From the NCBI RefSeq assembly GCF_008632125.1, contig NZ_VWRN01000054.1:1-60399 (forward strand): 60,399 bases of DNA. The letters are read 5' to 3'. The notes below the pieces were generated by a model. It was given only the letters and a program-made list of their open reading frames with translations. It made no database searches and had not been told where the DNA came from. This stretch comes from Cupriavidus cauae. GTDB lineage: Bacteria > Pseudomonadota > Gammaproteobacteria > Burkholderiales > Burkholderiaceae. This document shows positions 42,927-51,179 of this stretch, one piece after another. A program made the position numbers and the translations under genes. The stretch's first letter is position 1. Each line of letters opens with the position of its first letter.

Positions 42927-44588
42927 ATGGGCGACGTAGCAGCTTCGGTTGTACGGGTGTGGGTGGAGAACACGGACAAGTCCGTGCGGGCGCGGTACGA
43001 GCCGCCGGCGGAGGCCGATAGGGCCGATAGGGCCGATGGGGCCGATGGGGCCGGGGGGCCGCCCGATCGCGCTGCCTTGATGGCGGCCCTCGAGGCCCAA
43101 GGCTGGGCGCAAGCGAAGCTCGATGAGCAGGCTATCGCGGCCTTCCTGCTGACCTGCCATCGCGATGGCGTGCCGGCCGAGGCGGTGATCGGCGAGCTGG
43201 TCGACGGCTATTTCGAGATCGACATCGATGCCGATTCGCTGACGGTGCGGCTGACGCTATGGCCGCCGGAGGGCGGCCGCGCGGTGCAGCCCAACGACGT
43301 CCGTATCGTGCTGGCGGGGCGCGGCATCAAGCTGCCCGTCGACGAGCCGGCGCTGGCCGAGGCCTTCGCCGCGGGGCGTTGCGACGATCTGCCGATCGTG
43401 CACGGCACGGCGCCGACGCGCGGCACGCCGGCGCGCTTCATCAACCTGCTCGAGCCGCGCCGCGGCGGCGCCGAGGACGACCGCGCCCGCATCGATCTGC
43501 GCGACCTCGGCAACCTGTTGCTGGTGCAGCCCGGCACGCATCTGATGCGGCGTATCCCGGCGGTGCCGGGCACCGCGGGGCAGGACGTGTTCGGCCGTGT
43601 GTTGCCGGCTCCCGAGGTCGCCGACACGCCGTTCGCCGAACGCCTGAACGGCGTGGCCCAGGACGCAAACGACCCCAATCTGCTGGTGGCGACGGTGGCG
43701 GGCTTGCCGTCGGTGCGCGCGCGCGGCGTCAGCGTCAACCCGGTCGTCGCCGTGGACGCGGTCGACATGCACTCCGGCAACATTGCGTTCGAAGGCACGC
43801 TGCGCGTCAGCGGCGATATCAAGACCGGCATGTCGGTGCGCGTGGCCGGCGACGTGATCGTCGGCGGCACCATCGAGGCCGCCCATGTCGAGGCAGGCGG
43901 CAATGTGGTCGTCAGCGGCGGCATCATCGGCAAGTCCGAGGGACCCCACGATCCGGCCAGCGCCGTCGCGCGGATCCAGTGCAAGGGATCGGTGCATGCC
44001 CGCTTCATCGAAAACGCCGTGGTCGAAGCCGGCACCACGGTCACCGTCGACAGCGGCATTCGCCAGAGCGATGTCGCCGCGGGCGAGACCATCACTGCGG
44101 GCGATCCAGCGGTCGGCAGCGGCAATATCACCGGCGGCCGCTGCCGCGCCTGGCATGCGGTGCGCACCGGCACGCTCGGCGCGCCGGCCGGCACCGCCAC
44201 CGCCATCCACGTCGGCCTGAACCCCTATGCCGACGCCGAAAAGGCCGCGCTCGAGGCGGACAAGCGCCGGCAGGAACAGGAGCAGGCCAAGATCCAGCAA
44301 CTGATGGCCTTCTTCGCCAAGAACCCCGAGCGCGCCACGCCGGAACTGCGCGAGAAGGCGCGGGCCACCCTGTTCAAGTACACGCGCGACATGCTCGACA
44401 CCGACGCCCATCTGGCCAGGCTGACCGAGCAGCTGCACCCGCGCCCGGACGCCGCCGTGGTGGTCGGCAAGAAGGTGCACGGCGGGGTCAGCGTCACCAT
44501 CGGCCAGAAGGCCATGCGCGTGATGGAGGACATGCCGAAGGTGGAACTTCGGCTGGTCGGCGAGGGGATCGGGGTGGTGCGGGAATAA
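42927..44588 (+). CDS. FapA-family (DUF342) polymer-forming protein
   Basis: A 553-residue protein. Residues about 95-230 form the FapA N-domain (RIVLAGRGIKLPVDEPALAEAFAAG, GQDVFGRVLPAPE), 260-400 the right-handed beta-helix (GTLRVSGDIKTGMSVRVAGDVIVGGTIEAAHVEAGGNVVVSGGIIGKSEG), and 430-490 a coiled coil (EADKRRQEQEQAKIQQLMAFF). Such proteins act in polar or motility complexes. Residues about 30-44 (ADRADRADGADGAGG) come from a 9-base tandem repeat. Good Shine-Dalgarno (TGGAGGAC). A terminator follows at once. Confidence 0.9.
   Translation: MGDVAASVVRVWVENTDKSVRARYEPPAEADRADRADGADGAGGPPDRAALMAALEAQGWAQAKLDEQAIAAFLLTCHRDGVPAEAVIGELVDGYFEIDIDADSLTVRLTLWPPEGGRAVQPNDVRIVLAGRGIKLPVDEPALAEAFAAGRCDDLPIVHGTAPTRGTPARFINLLEPRRGGAEDDRARIDLRDLGNLLLVQPGTHLMRRIPAVPGTAGQDVFGRVLPAPEVADTPFAERLNGVAQDANDPNLLVATVAGLPSVRARGVSVNPVVAVDAVDMHSGNIAFEGTLRVSGDIKTGMSVRVAGDVIVGGTIEAAHVEAGGNVVVSGGIIGKSEGPHDPASAVARIQCKGSVHARFIENAVVEAGTTVTVDSGIRQSDVAAGETITAGDPAVGSGNITGGRCRAWHAVRTGTLGAPAGTATAIHVGLNPYADAEKAALEADKRRQEQEQAKIQQLMAFFAKNPERATPELREKARATLFKYTRDMLDTDAHLARLTEQLHPRPDAAVVVGKKVHGGVSVTIGQKAMRVMEDMPKVELRLVGEGIGVVRE
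43014..43058 (+). repeat. In-frame 9-bp tandem repeat inside the FapA-like gene
   Basis: Five GCCGATRGG-type units encode an Ala-Asp-Arg/Gly triplet run. Expansion or loss would keep the reading frame. Confidence 0.85.
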
Positions 44589-44590
44589 AA

Positions 44591-44615
44591 AAAACGGCGC
44601 CGCGGCGCCGTTTTT
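44591..44615. terminator. Bidirectional rho-independent terminator
   Basis: ACGGCGCC-GC-GGCGCCGT stem with an A-run on the left and T-run on the right, between the converging FapA-like and lipoprotein genes. Confidence 0.93.
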
Positions 44616-44645
44616 CATCGAGTGGATGCGCTTTCCGCGCTTCCC

Positions 44646-45653
44646 TTATTGCAGCGACGTTGCCGTCTGCACGTAGTGTCGGATATGGCCGGCCGGCTCG
44701 ATGCCGGCATAGCTGTAGTTGAACTCGCACTTGACCGCGCGGCCAAGTTCGGTAGCCCACCAGCAGCGGTAGTCCATCCGATAGGCAGCATTGCCGGTGA
44801 TGCCGTTGGACAGGGTGCCGTCGTTCGAATTGGTGAAGGCCACGTCATACTTGATGCGCAGCGTATCGAACGTATCGCTACCGACTGCGACTTGCTCGAA
44901 GGCTTCCACATTGGCTTGCAAGGCAGCGGTTTCGTGATACGCGCCACACTGATACTGCCAGCCCGACGTCCAGGTCTTGCCGACGAACATCGGGTATTGG
45001 AAATGTTCGCGCTTCGGCGTGAACGTGCAGGTCTGGGTTGGATTGCTTGCCCGAATGCGGGCCGTACGGTTGCGGTCGGCGTCGTTGAGGAAGGTGTCGG
45101 TCAGCGTGCCGTCGATGCGATAGCGGTTCATCGTGAATCCACCCTGTGCATCGACCGCGTCCGTCGTATCCCGATAGGTGACGTCGATCGGGGATCCGTC
45201 GACAGTCGTTCCCTGTTCGCGCCAGAAGGTGGTTTCACCGACCTTGGCCGCCACCCGCGCATAGCGGTGCGGCGGCACCTCGATACGGATCGTCGCAAGC
45301 CTGGTCGCATCTGCAGCGGACTTGGCCACCAGCGTCACCGTGCCGCCTTCCGGGCTGATCAGCACGGCATCCCACACGGCGCTGTTCTGGCTCTTGGGCT
45401 GGATCGTGGTCTTTTCCATGCTGGCCGTCCACGTCACGCCGTTACTGGCGCTCAGACGCACTTCCTGGCCCGACTCGATATTGAGCGTCGTGGTGCCACC
45501 ATCCTTCAGCGCAAAACCACTGACCGGCGTGCCGTCCAGGCTGGCCGACAGCTGGAAGCCCGTGTCGTTGCCGCCATCATCCCCACCGCCGCCGCATCCG
45601 CTCAGCACCATTGCCGCGAATACCGTTGCGGTAAATCCCGTCCAATTTCTCAT
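44646..45653 (-). CDS. Orphan lipoprotein (335 aa), function unknown
   Basis: A lipoprotein with a lipobox LSGC and acylated Cys20, followed by a Gly/Asp linker GGGGDDGGND. Residues about 30-125 have the rhythm of a beta-sandwich domain (GQEVRLSASNGVTWTAS ... LISPEGGTVTLVAKSAAD). The rest contains several short Tyr/Thr-rich strands and one Cys-containing pair (TQTCTF; QYQCGAYH; YRCWWATE; VKCEFNYS). No family was recognised. Base composition is visibly less G+C-rich than its neighbours, which suggests acquisition. Confidence 0.75.
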   Translation of the reverse strand: MRNWTGFTATVFAAMVLSGCGGGGDDGGNDTGFQLSASLDGTPVSGFALKDGGTTTLNIESGQEVRLSASNGVTWTASMEKTTIQPKSQNSAVWDAVLISPEGGTVTLVAKSAADATRLATIRIEVPPHRYARVAAKVGETTFWREQGTTVDGSPIDVTYRDTTDAVDAQGGFTMNRYRIDGTLTDTFLNDADRNRTARIRASNPTQTCTFTPKREHFQYPMFVGKTWTSGWQYQCGAYHETAALQANVEAFEQVAVGSDTFDTLRIKYDVAFTNSNDGTLSNGITGNAAYRMDYRCWWATELGRAVKCEFNYSYAGIEPAGHIRHYVQTATSLQ

Positions 45654-45817
45654 CTCTTTTCCTTGTTATTCACCGTTGTTTTTATCGGCCGAAGCCGCGC
45701 GGGATATTAACAAGGCGTTCCCCAAAAGTGGGGGCCGCAAAGTGGGGTTGACCGGCGAAAGGTAGATGGGATAGGGGCGCCGCGCTTCCAACAAAACAGG
45801 TGCCCGGGGCACGGCTC

Positions 45818-46246
45818 CTAGGCCATCGGCCGCCAACGCCGATTCCGATTGATGGACGCGCAATGACCATCATTCAACGCCGCAAGAGCGCGCCGCAACC
45901 ATCGCGCTTCGTCCAGCGTTACCGGATAGCGCTGTTCCACGTCGTCGATCGAGCCGAGGTCGAAATAACTTCGCAGCGTTTCGCCGTGGATCGTGACGCC
46001 CCAGCTGTCCATTTGCCGCAGGTCGGCGACGCGGAGCGTGACGAAGGCATCGGGATCGTTCGAGCCGGCGCTGCCAATCGCCTGGTCCAATCGCATCGCC
46101 ATCGCGCGCACTGCGGTGCAATCCGGCGGGCCGTTGTCGTCCGCGCCGTGTTTGGGCATTGCCGCGACGTTCTGCGAGGGCGGGGCTTCGGGCATGGATG
46201 CAAAGGCAAATACCTGTGGCCGACGGTGAGGGGTGATCGGATTCAT
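45818..46246 (-). CDS. Small hypothetical protein (142 aa), paralogue of the gene at 49174
   Basis: Unrecognised, but its core AVRAMAMRLDQAIG...VTLRVADLRQMDSWGVTI...SYFDLGSIDDVEQRYPVTLDEARWLRRALAAL matches the protein at 49174-49641 (AVQALAIRLHETLD...LHVCDLRQLANWGVPI...DASDPVFPVTLVRLREFVAAI) in order and spacing. The pair defines a small domain with a conserved DLRQxxxWGV motif. The first 45 residues are Pro-rich and variable. No signal peptide. The start has only a weak ribosome-binding site. Confidence 0.65.
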   Translation of the reverse strand: MNPITPHRRPQVFAFASMPEAPPSQNVAAMPKHGADDNGPPDCTAVRAMAMRLDQAIGSAGSNDPDAFVTLRVADLRQMDSWGVTIHGETLRSYFDLGSIDDVEQRYPVTLDEARWLRRALAALNDGHCASINRNRRWRPMA

Positions 46247-46359
46247 GACGAGCTCGAGCGGATGGAGGAGGTTCGAGCTTATCCGGCGCCAGCGCGGTTG
46301 GCGTTGAGCGGATTCCGAAAGGCGGGGCAATCAGGAGGGCCCTTTGAATCGGCGTCCCG

Positions 46360-46791
46360 TCAGCGACCGCACAACTTCCTGCAGATGCGGGTCAACTCGT
46401 CCAACTCGCGGGGCGAAAGGCTCGACATTTCCGCTGGAGGACGGTGGTAGGCCGCCATCAACACGGTCTTGGTCTCGAGGCCCTTCTTCGTCGCGCGGAC
46501 GAGTTTTACGCGACGGTCGTCAGGCGAAGGAATGCGCTCGGCCAGTTCCGCACGCTCCAACCGGTCGACCAGCCAGGTGGCGGTCGATGGATCGCATCCC
46601 CATTCGCGGGCAAGCACGCCGATGGGTCTTCCGTCTTCATCCAGTGAAAACAACGCGCGGGAATCGTTCGGCGTAAGCCCGTGCTCCTGCTGAGTCCGCA
46701 AGCGCTGCGGCGCGGAGCGCATCAGGAACTCAAACATCGAGCGCCACGCCTCGGCTGCGCGTTCGCCGCTGCTGTCGGGGGATTTCGTCAT
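46360..46791 (-). CDS. MarR-family transcriptional regulator
   Basis: A 143-residue winged-helix repressor. Helical N-terminus, then LTPNDSRALFSLDEDGRPIGVLAREWGCDPSTATWLVDRLERAELAERIPSPDDRRVKLVRATKKG, the complete MarR DNA-binding domain with the DDRR wing. The ATG at 46791 is preferred: in-frame ATGs at 46821 and 46836 would place the coding start inside the operator palindrome. It is divergent from the monooxygenase, whose promoter it probably represses until an aromatic or antibiotic ligand binds. A+T content is raised here. Confidence 0.88.
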   Translation of the reverse strand: MTKSPDSSGERAAEAWRSMFEFLMRSAPQRLRTQQEHGLTPNDSRALFSLDEDGRPIGVLAREWGCDPSTATWLVDRLERAELAERIPSPDDRRVKLVRATKKGLETKTVLMAAYHRPPAEMSSLSPRELDELTRICRKLCGR

Positions 46792-46814
46792 GCTGCCCTG
46801 TCGTTTGGCGGAGG

Positions 46815-46849
46815 TTGACATATTTTGATTGGTCAAATATTTTTGTCAA
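46815..46849 (+). promoter_or_regulatory. Promoter of the monooxygenase overlapped by a MarR operator
   Basis: TTGACA (46815-46820), exactly 17 bases, then TATTTT (46838-46843) forms a near-consensus promoter reading right. The same 35 bases are an inverted repeat: TTGACA...TGTCAA outer arms and TATTTTGA-TTGG-TCAAATA inner arms. Bound MarR would cover both -35 and -10. Confidence 0.8.
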
Positions 46850-46898
46850 TGAAAGTTTTGCGCGGAGGCCTTCGCGCGCGTCAACCAGGAGAGGTTCC

Positions 46899-48509
46899 AT
46901 GGGCACGCAAACGTCCGTTCTTGTCGTCGGCGGCGGGCTCTCCGGCCTGACGGCCGCCGCGCTTCTTGCCCGTCAGGGCGTGCGCTGCATGGTCATTGAG
47001 CGTCATCCGGATACGTCGATTCAATACAAGTTTGCCGGGATATCGCCGCGCAGCATGGAGATTTTTCGGGGCCTTGGCCTGGAGACGGAAATACGCGCCA
47101 GCCGCACCGGCGACCAGCAGGGCGGCGGCATTGCGCGAGCCAGGAACCTCGCGGATCCCGATGTCCATTGGAGCGGCCCGGCCTGGCCTGACGCCAGTCC
47201 ATACAGCCCCACGCAGCCCGCGACTTGTGACCAGCATGTCCTCGAACCGATTCTGCGGCATTGCGCCGAGCAGTTTGGTGCCGACATACGGTTCAACACC
47301 GAGTTCGTCTCGTTTGAGCAGGACGAGCGTCGGGTTCACGCCCGCATTCGTCATCGGGCAAGCGGAGCGGAAGAGACCGTGGGCGCCGACTACCTGATCG
47401 GTGCGGACGGCGCAAACGGAACGCTGCGGGACCAGCTCGGTATCGGCCGCACTGGTCCCGGTGTGCTGCAGCATTGGATGAACGTCATCTTCGATACCGA
47501 CCTGCCGCCGGTACTCAATGGGAAGCGCTTCACCTCCTGCTTCGTCAGCGATCTCAACGGCACCATGACGCCTCGCGAAGGCGGACGTTGGCTGCTGGCA
47601 CTGCAATATTTTCCGGAAGAGGGCCAACGGCCGGAATCGTTCGATGCGCATTGCTGCCGCCAACTGGTCGAGCGTGCCGCCGGGCGATCCGGCGTCAAGG
47701 CGGATCTCGTCGACGCGCGGTCATGGGAAGTGGCCGCTTGCATTGCCGACCGCTTTCGTGAAGGCCGCGGCTTCCTGATAGGCGATGCCGCGCACCTTAT
47801 GCCGCCGACTGGTGCTTTCGGTGGCAACTCAGGCATCCACGACGCCCATAACCTTGCATGGAAGCTCGCCATGGTCGTCCGTGGCGAGGCGGACGAGAGG
47901 CTGCTCGGTACCTATGATCAGGAGCGTCGTCCGGTAATCGCCGCCACGTTGGCGCAGGCGCTCTCCCGTCTGCAGAAATGGTTCCAGGATCCTGCGGGCC
48001 GCCTGCCCGCTCCGGTTCCCCTGGTCGACGACTACGATGTTGTGTTCGGCCAGCGCTACGATGCCGGGGCCGTGTCGCTCGAGGGCCCGCCGCCCGATCG
48101 GCCGTTCGAGCCCGTGGCGGGACTGTCGGGCCAACCCGGCACGCGCGCGCCCCATCTCGTGATCGAATGCGATGGGAACCGGATTTCGACGCACGACCTG
48201 TTTGGCCGGAATCTTGTCCTGTTATGCAGTCGACCAGCGTGGCGAGCGGTTACGGAGGCGGTCACGGAGGAATTTGGCATTCCGATCGATCTGCATCTGC
48301 TTTCCTCATCCGGCGGCGGGCTCATTCCCGAGGACCGATGGCCGGCGGCCTACGGCCTCGACAGCAGCGGTGCTGTGCTCGTTCGTCCCGATGGCTTTGT
48401 GCTGTGGCGATCCCCGTGCGGCGAAGCCAATGACAGGGGCGTGCTGAACGACGCTCTCGCCCGAATGGGGCTTCACCGCGCAGACCGTCGAGGGGGCGGC
48501 GGCCGATGA
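46899..48509 (+). CDS. FAD-dependent aromatic monooxygenase (PheA/TfdB/rifampicin-monooxygenase type)
   Basis: A 536-residue group A flavin hydroxylase using NAD(P)H and O2. FAD motif VVGGGLSGLTAAALLARQGV (10-30), DG motif DYLIGADGANGTLRDQLG, GD motif GFLIGDAAHLMPPTGAFGGNSGIHDAHNLAWKLA, and a C-terminal thioredoxin-like domain (about 405-520). This architecture occurs in phenol hydroxylases, polyketide hydroxylases and antibiotic-inactivating enzymes. The start has AACCAGGAGAGG upstream. It is divergent from MarR and overlaps the membrane-protein gene (ATGA). The substrate is not readable. Confidence 0.9.
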   Translation: MGTQTSVLVVGGGLSGLTAAALLARQGVRCMVIERHPDTSIQYKFAGISPRSMEIFRGLGLETEIRASRTGDQQGGGIARARNLADPDVHWSGPAWPDASPYSPTQPATCDQHVLEPILRHCAEQFGADIRFNTEFVSFEQDERRVHARIRHRASGAEETVGADYLIGADGANGTLRDQLGIGRTGPGVLQHWMNVIFDTDLPPVLNGKRFTSCFVSDLNGTMTPREGGRWLLALQYFPEEGQRPESFDAHCCRQLVERAAGRSGVKADLVDARSWEVAACIADRFREGRGFLIGDAAHLMPPTGAFGGNSGIHDAHNLAWKLAMVVRGEADERLLGTYDQERRPVIAATLAQALSRLQKWFQDPAGRLPAPVPLVDDYDVVFGQRYDAGAVSLEGPPPDRPFEPVAGLSGQPGTRAPHLVIECDGNRISTHDLFGRNLVLLCSRPAWRAVTEAVTEEFGIPIDLHLLSSSGGGLIPEDRWPAAYGLDSSGAVLVRPDGFVLWRSPCGEANDRGVLNDALARMGLHRADRRGGGGR

Positions 48510-48880
48510 ACCGCCGCACGACAATGCTTCTTTTCCTTGCCGGCGAGTGCGTGCTCTTCGCGCTGGCTTCTGTGGTCCATGCCGGTGTGCTGTTCGCCGG
48601 TTATCCGCACTCGCGTGCCGCAACCGCGGAAGGCGTGATTGGAGCCGTGCTGGTTCTGGGCCTCGCGGCTTGCTTGATCCTCCCTTCGCGGGCACGTTGG
48701 ATTGCATTCGGTGCGCAAGGCTTCGCGTTGCTGGGCACACTCGTTGGCGCCTTTGCGATTGCACTCGGTTTCGGCCCGCAAACGTGGGAGGACAAGGCGT
48801 TCCATGCGGCGCTGGTCATCACGCTCTTGGTGGGCATCATCGTTACCCGGACAGCCACGACGAGCGCTCGCGAACCATGA
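48506..48880 (+). CDS. Small four-helix membrane protein
   Basis: A 124-residue hydrophobic protein with four predicted membrane helices (about 6-30, 42-61, 66-88 and 100-116) and little outside the membrane. The ATG overlaps the monooxygenase stop (ATGA), so it is translationally coupled and likely works with that enzyme, for example in substrate entry or export, or as a membrane anchor. No family is recognised with confidence. Confidence 0.75.
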   Translation: MNRRTTMLLFLAGECVLFALASVVHAGVLFAGYPHSRAATAEGVIGAVLVLGLAACLILPSRARWIAFGAQGFALLGTLVGAFAIALGFGPQTWEDKAFHAALVITLLVGIIVTRTATTSAREP

Positions 48881-48951
48881 CAGGTTTCGTCAACAGACCC
48901 GCGATCGCCGGATCGGGTTGAGCATGGTGGCCGCCGGGCCCCCAGAAACGA

Positions 48952-48980
48952 CAAAGCCCAACCGCGCGGGTTGGGCTTTG
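48952..48980. terminator. Perfect hairpin between the membrane protein gene and tRNA-Thr
   Basis: CAAAGCCCAACC / GGTTGGGCTTTG, 12-base arms and a 5-base loop, between the converging membrane-protein gene and tRNA-Thr. T-runs are short in both directions, but the position fits a shared terminator. Confidence 0.75.
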
Positions 48981-48993
48981 TGCTTGGATCCAT

Positions 48994-49069
48994 TGGTGCC
49001 GAAGAGAGGAATCGAACCCCCGACCTTCTCATTACGAATGAGCTGCTCTACCGACTGAGCTACTTCGGC
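48994..49069 (-). tRNA. tRNA-Thr (anticodon CGT)
   Basis: 76 nucleotides with encoded CCA. The acceptor pairs GCCGAAG/CTTCGGC, the D-arm is TAGCTCAGTCGG, the anticodon loop TTCGTAA gives CGT, and the T-arm is GGGGGTTCGATTCC. Its 3' end faces the MarR-monooxygenase cassette. Confidence 0.96.
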
Positions 49070-49173
49070 AACACTACCGGTTTGGAACCGGATAGAGCCC
49101 GCAATAATAGCAGCGGATCAGGCGGCTGTGAAGCCCCTCGGCGCACTTTTTTCACCACCCGTGCCGGCGCCGG

Positions 49174-49641
49174 TCAGCCGAAGGTGCGGTCGGCGGGAGA
49201 GGCCGTATTGGCGGGATCGGCGCGATTGGCGGCATCGGCGCGATGGGCGGGCATGGGCTCGTCGGGCCGTGTCAGGGTGGCGAGCATGGCGTCGATCGCG
49301 GCGACGAATTCGCGCAGGCGGACCAGCGTGACCGGAAAGACGGGGTCCGATGCGTCGATGGTCCACGGATAGAAGTACAACTCGCGCTCCTGGGCGCTGA
49401 TCGGCACGCCCCAGTTGGCCAGCTGGCGCAGGTCGCAGACATGCAGGTCGATGCCGTCGCTCAGGCCGTAGTGCAGCGCGACGTCCAGCGTCTCGTGCAG
49501 CCGGATGGCGAGGGCCTGCACGGCTGCGCGTTCGAGCGGGGCCTCGCCGCAGGGCGGGTTTGCCGGCGTGATGGCGGTGGCCGGCGGGTTGATCGGTGGG
49601 GTGATGGCGTAGCGGGCGCCGGCATCCGAGAGGGGGACCAT
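49174..49641 (-). CDS. Small hypothetical protein (155 aa), paralogue of the gene at 45818
   Basis: Unrecognised. Residues about 40-120 (AVQALAIRLHETLDVALHYGLSDGIDLHVCDLRQLANWGVPISAQERELYFYPWTIDASDPVFPVTLVRLREFVAAIDAML) align with the 142-residue protein at 45818, both on the minus strand. The C-terminus is an Ala/Asp/Asn-Arg low-complexity tail (HRADAANRADPANTASPADR). The ATG has AAGGAA upstream. No signal peptide is seen. Function unknown. Confidence 0.7.
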   Translation of the reverse strand: MVPLSDAGARYAITPPINPPATAITPANPPCGEAPLERAAVQALAIRLHETLDVALHYGLSDGIDLHVCDLRQLANWGVPISAQERELYFYPWTIDASDPVFPVTLVRLREFVAAIDAMLATLTRPDEPMPAHRADAANRADPANTASPADRTFG

Positions 49642-49755
49642 CGCGGTTTCCTTGCTGCTTGTTGGGGGAGAAGTGTGGTGCAGAAAACAGCAGGGTAGGG
49701 ACGCGTCGAGGCGGGGGAAATGAGCGGATTCTGATTTGCGCTGCCCAAAGAAAAA

Positions 49756-49781
49756 GGAGCCACCGCATTGCGGTTGGCTCC
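49756..49781 (-). terminator. Terminator downstream of fbp
   Basis: In minus orientation: GGAGCCAACCGC / GCGGTGGCTCC stem followed by a T-run (A-run at 49751-49755 on plus), about 140 bases after the fbp stop. Confidence 0.85.
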
Positions 49782-49922
49782 CATTCAGCGAGGCAAGGCG
49801 AGGACGGGCACGTCGAAGCCGGTCCGGATCAGACCGGCCTCTCCCGGAGGCCGGTCACCGTGCAGACACAAAGGCCGGTCCGCAGGCAGGCGCAACGGCC
49901 GGCCGCGGTGCAGCCAGGCGTA

Positions 49923-50939
<1,017 letters not shown>

Positions 50940-51179
50940 GGGTTTCCTCCTTGAATGGCCGCCATTCTACAGGCCGGGGCGGGCGGCCCACCGATGCCGG
51001 TGGGCCTGGACCGCAATGGCCGGTTCGCTATCGCACCCAACTGGCACCCGCCCGAGACCTCCGGCGGGCACCCTGGCGGGCACCCAACCACGCCCCCCAA
51101 CGGGGAGGCTAACCGCGCCCCCAAACCGGGCACGCGGCTGCGCCTCCAACCGCACCGCCATCGGCCCCAGCGGCCCGCA

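Noticed and set aside
48994..49069. tRNA-Thr as an att site with a duplicated 3' end
   Set aside because: No second copy of the tRNA 3' segment and no integrase gene was seen between 44.6 and 49 kb; kept only as a hypothesis.
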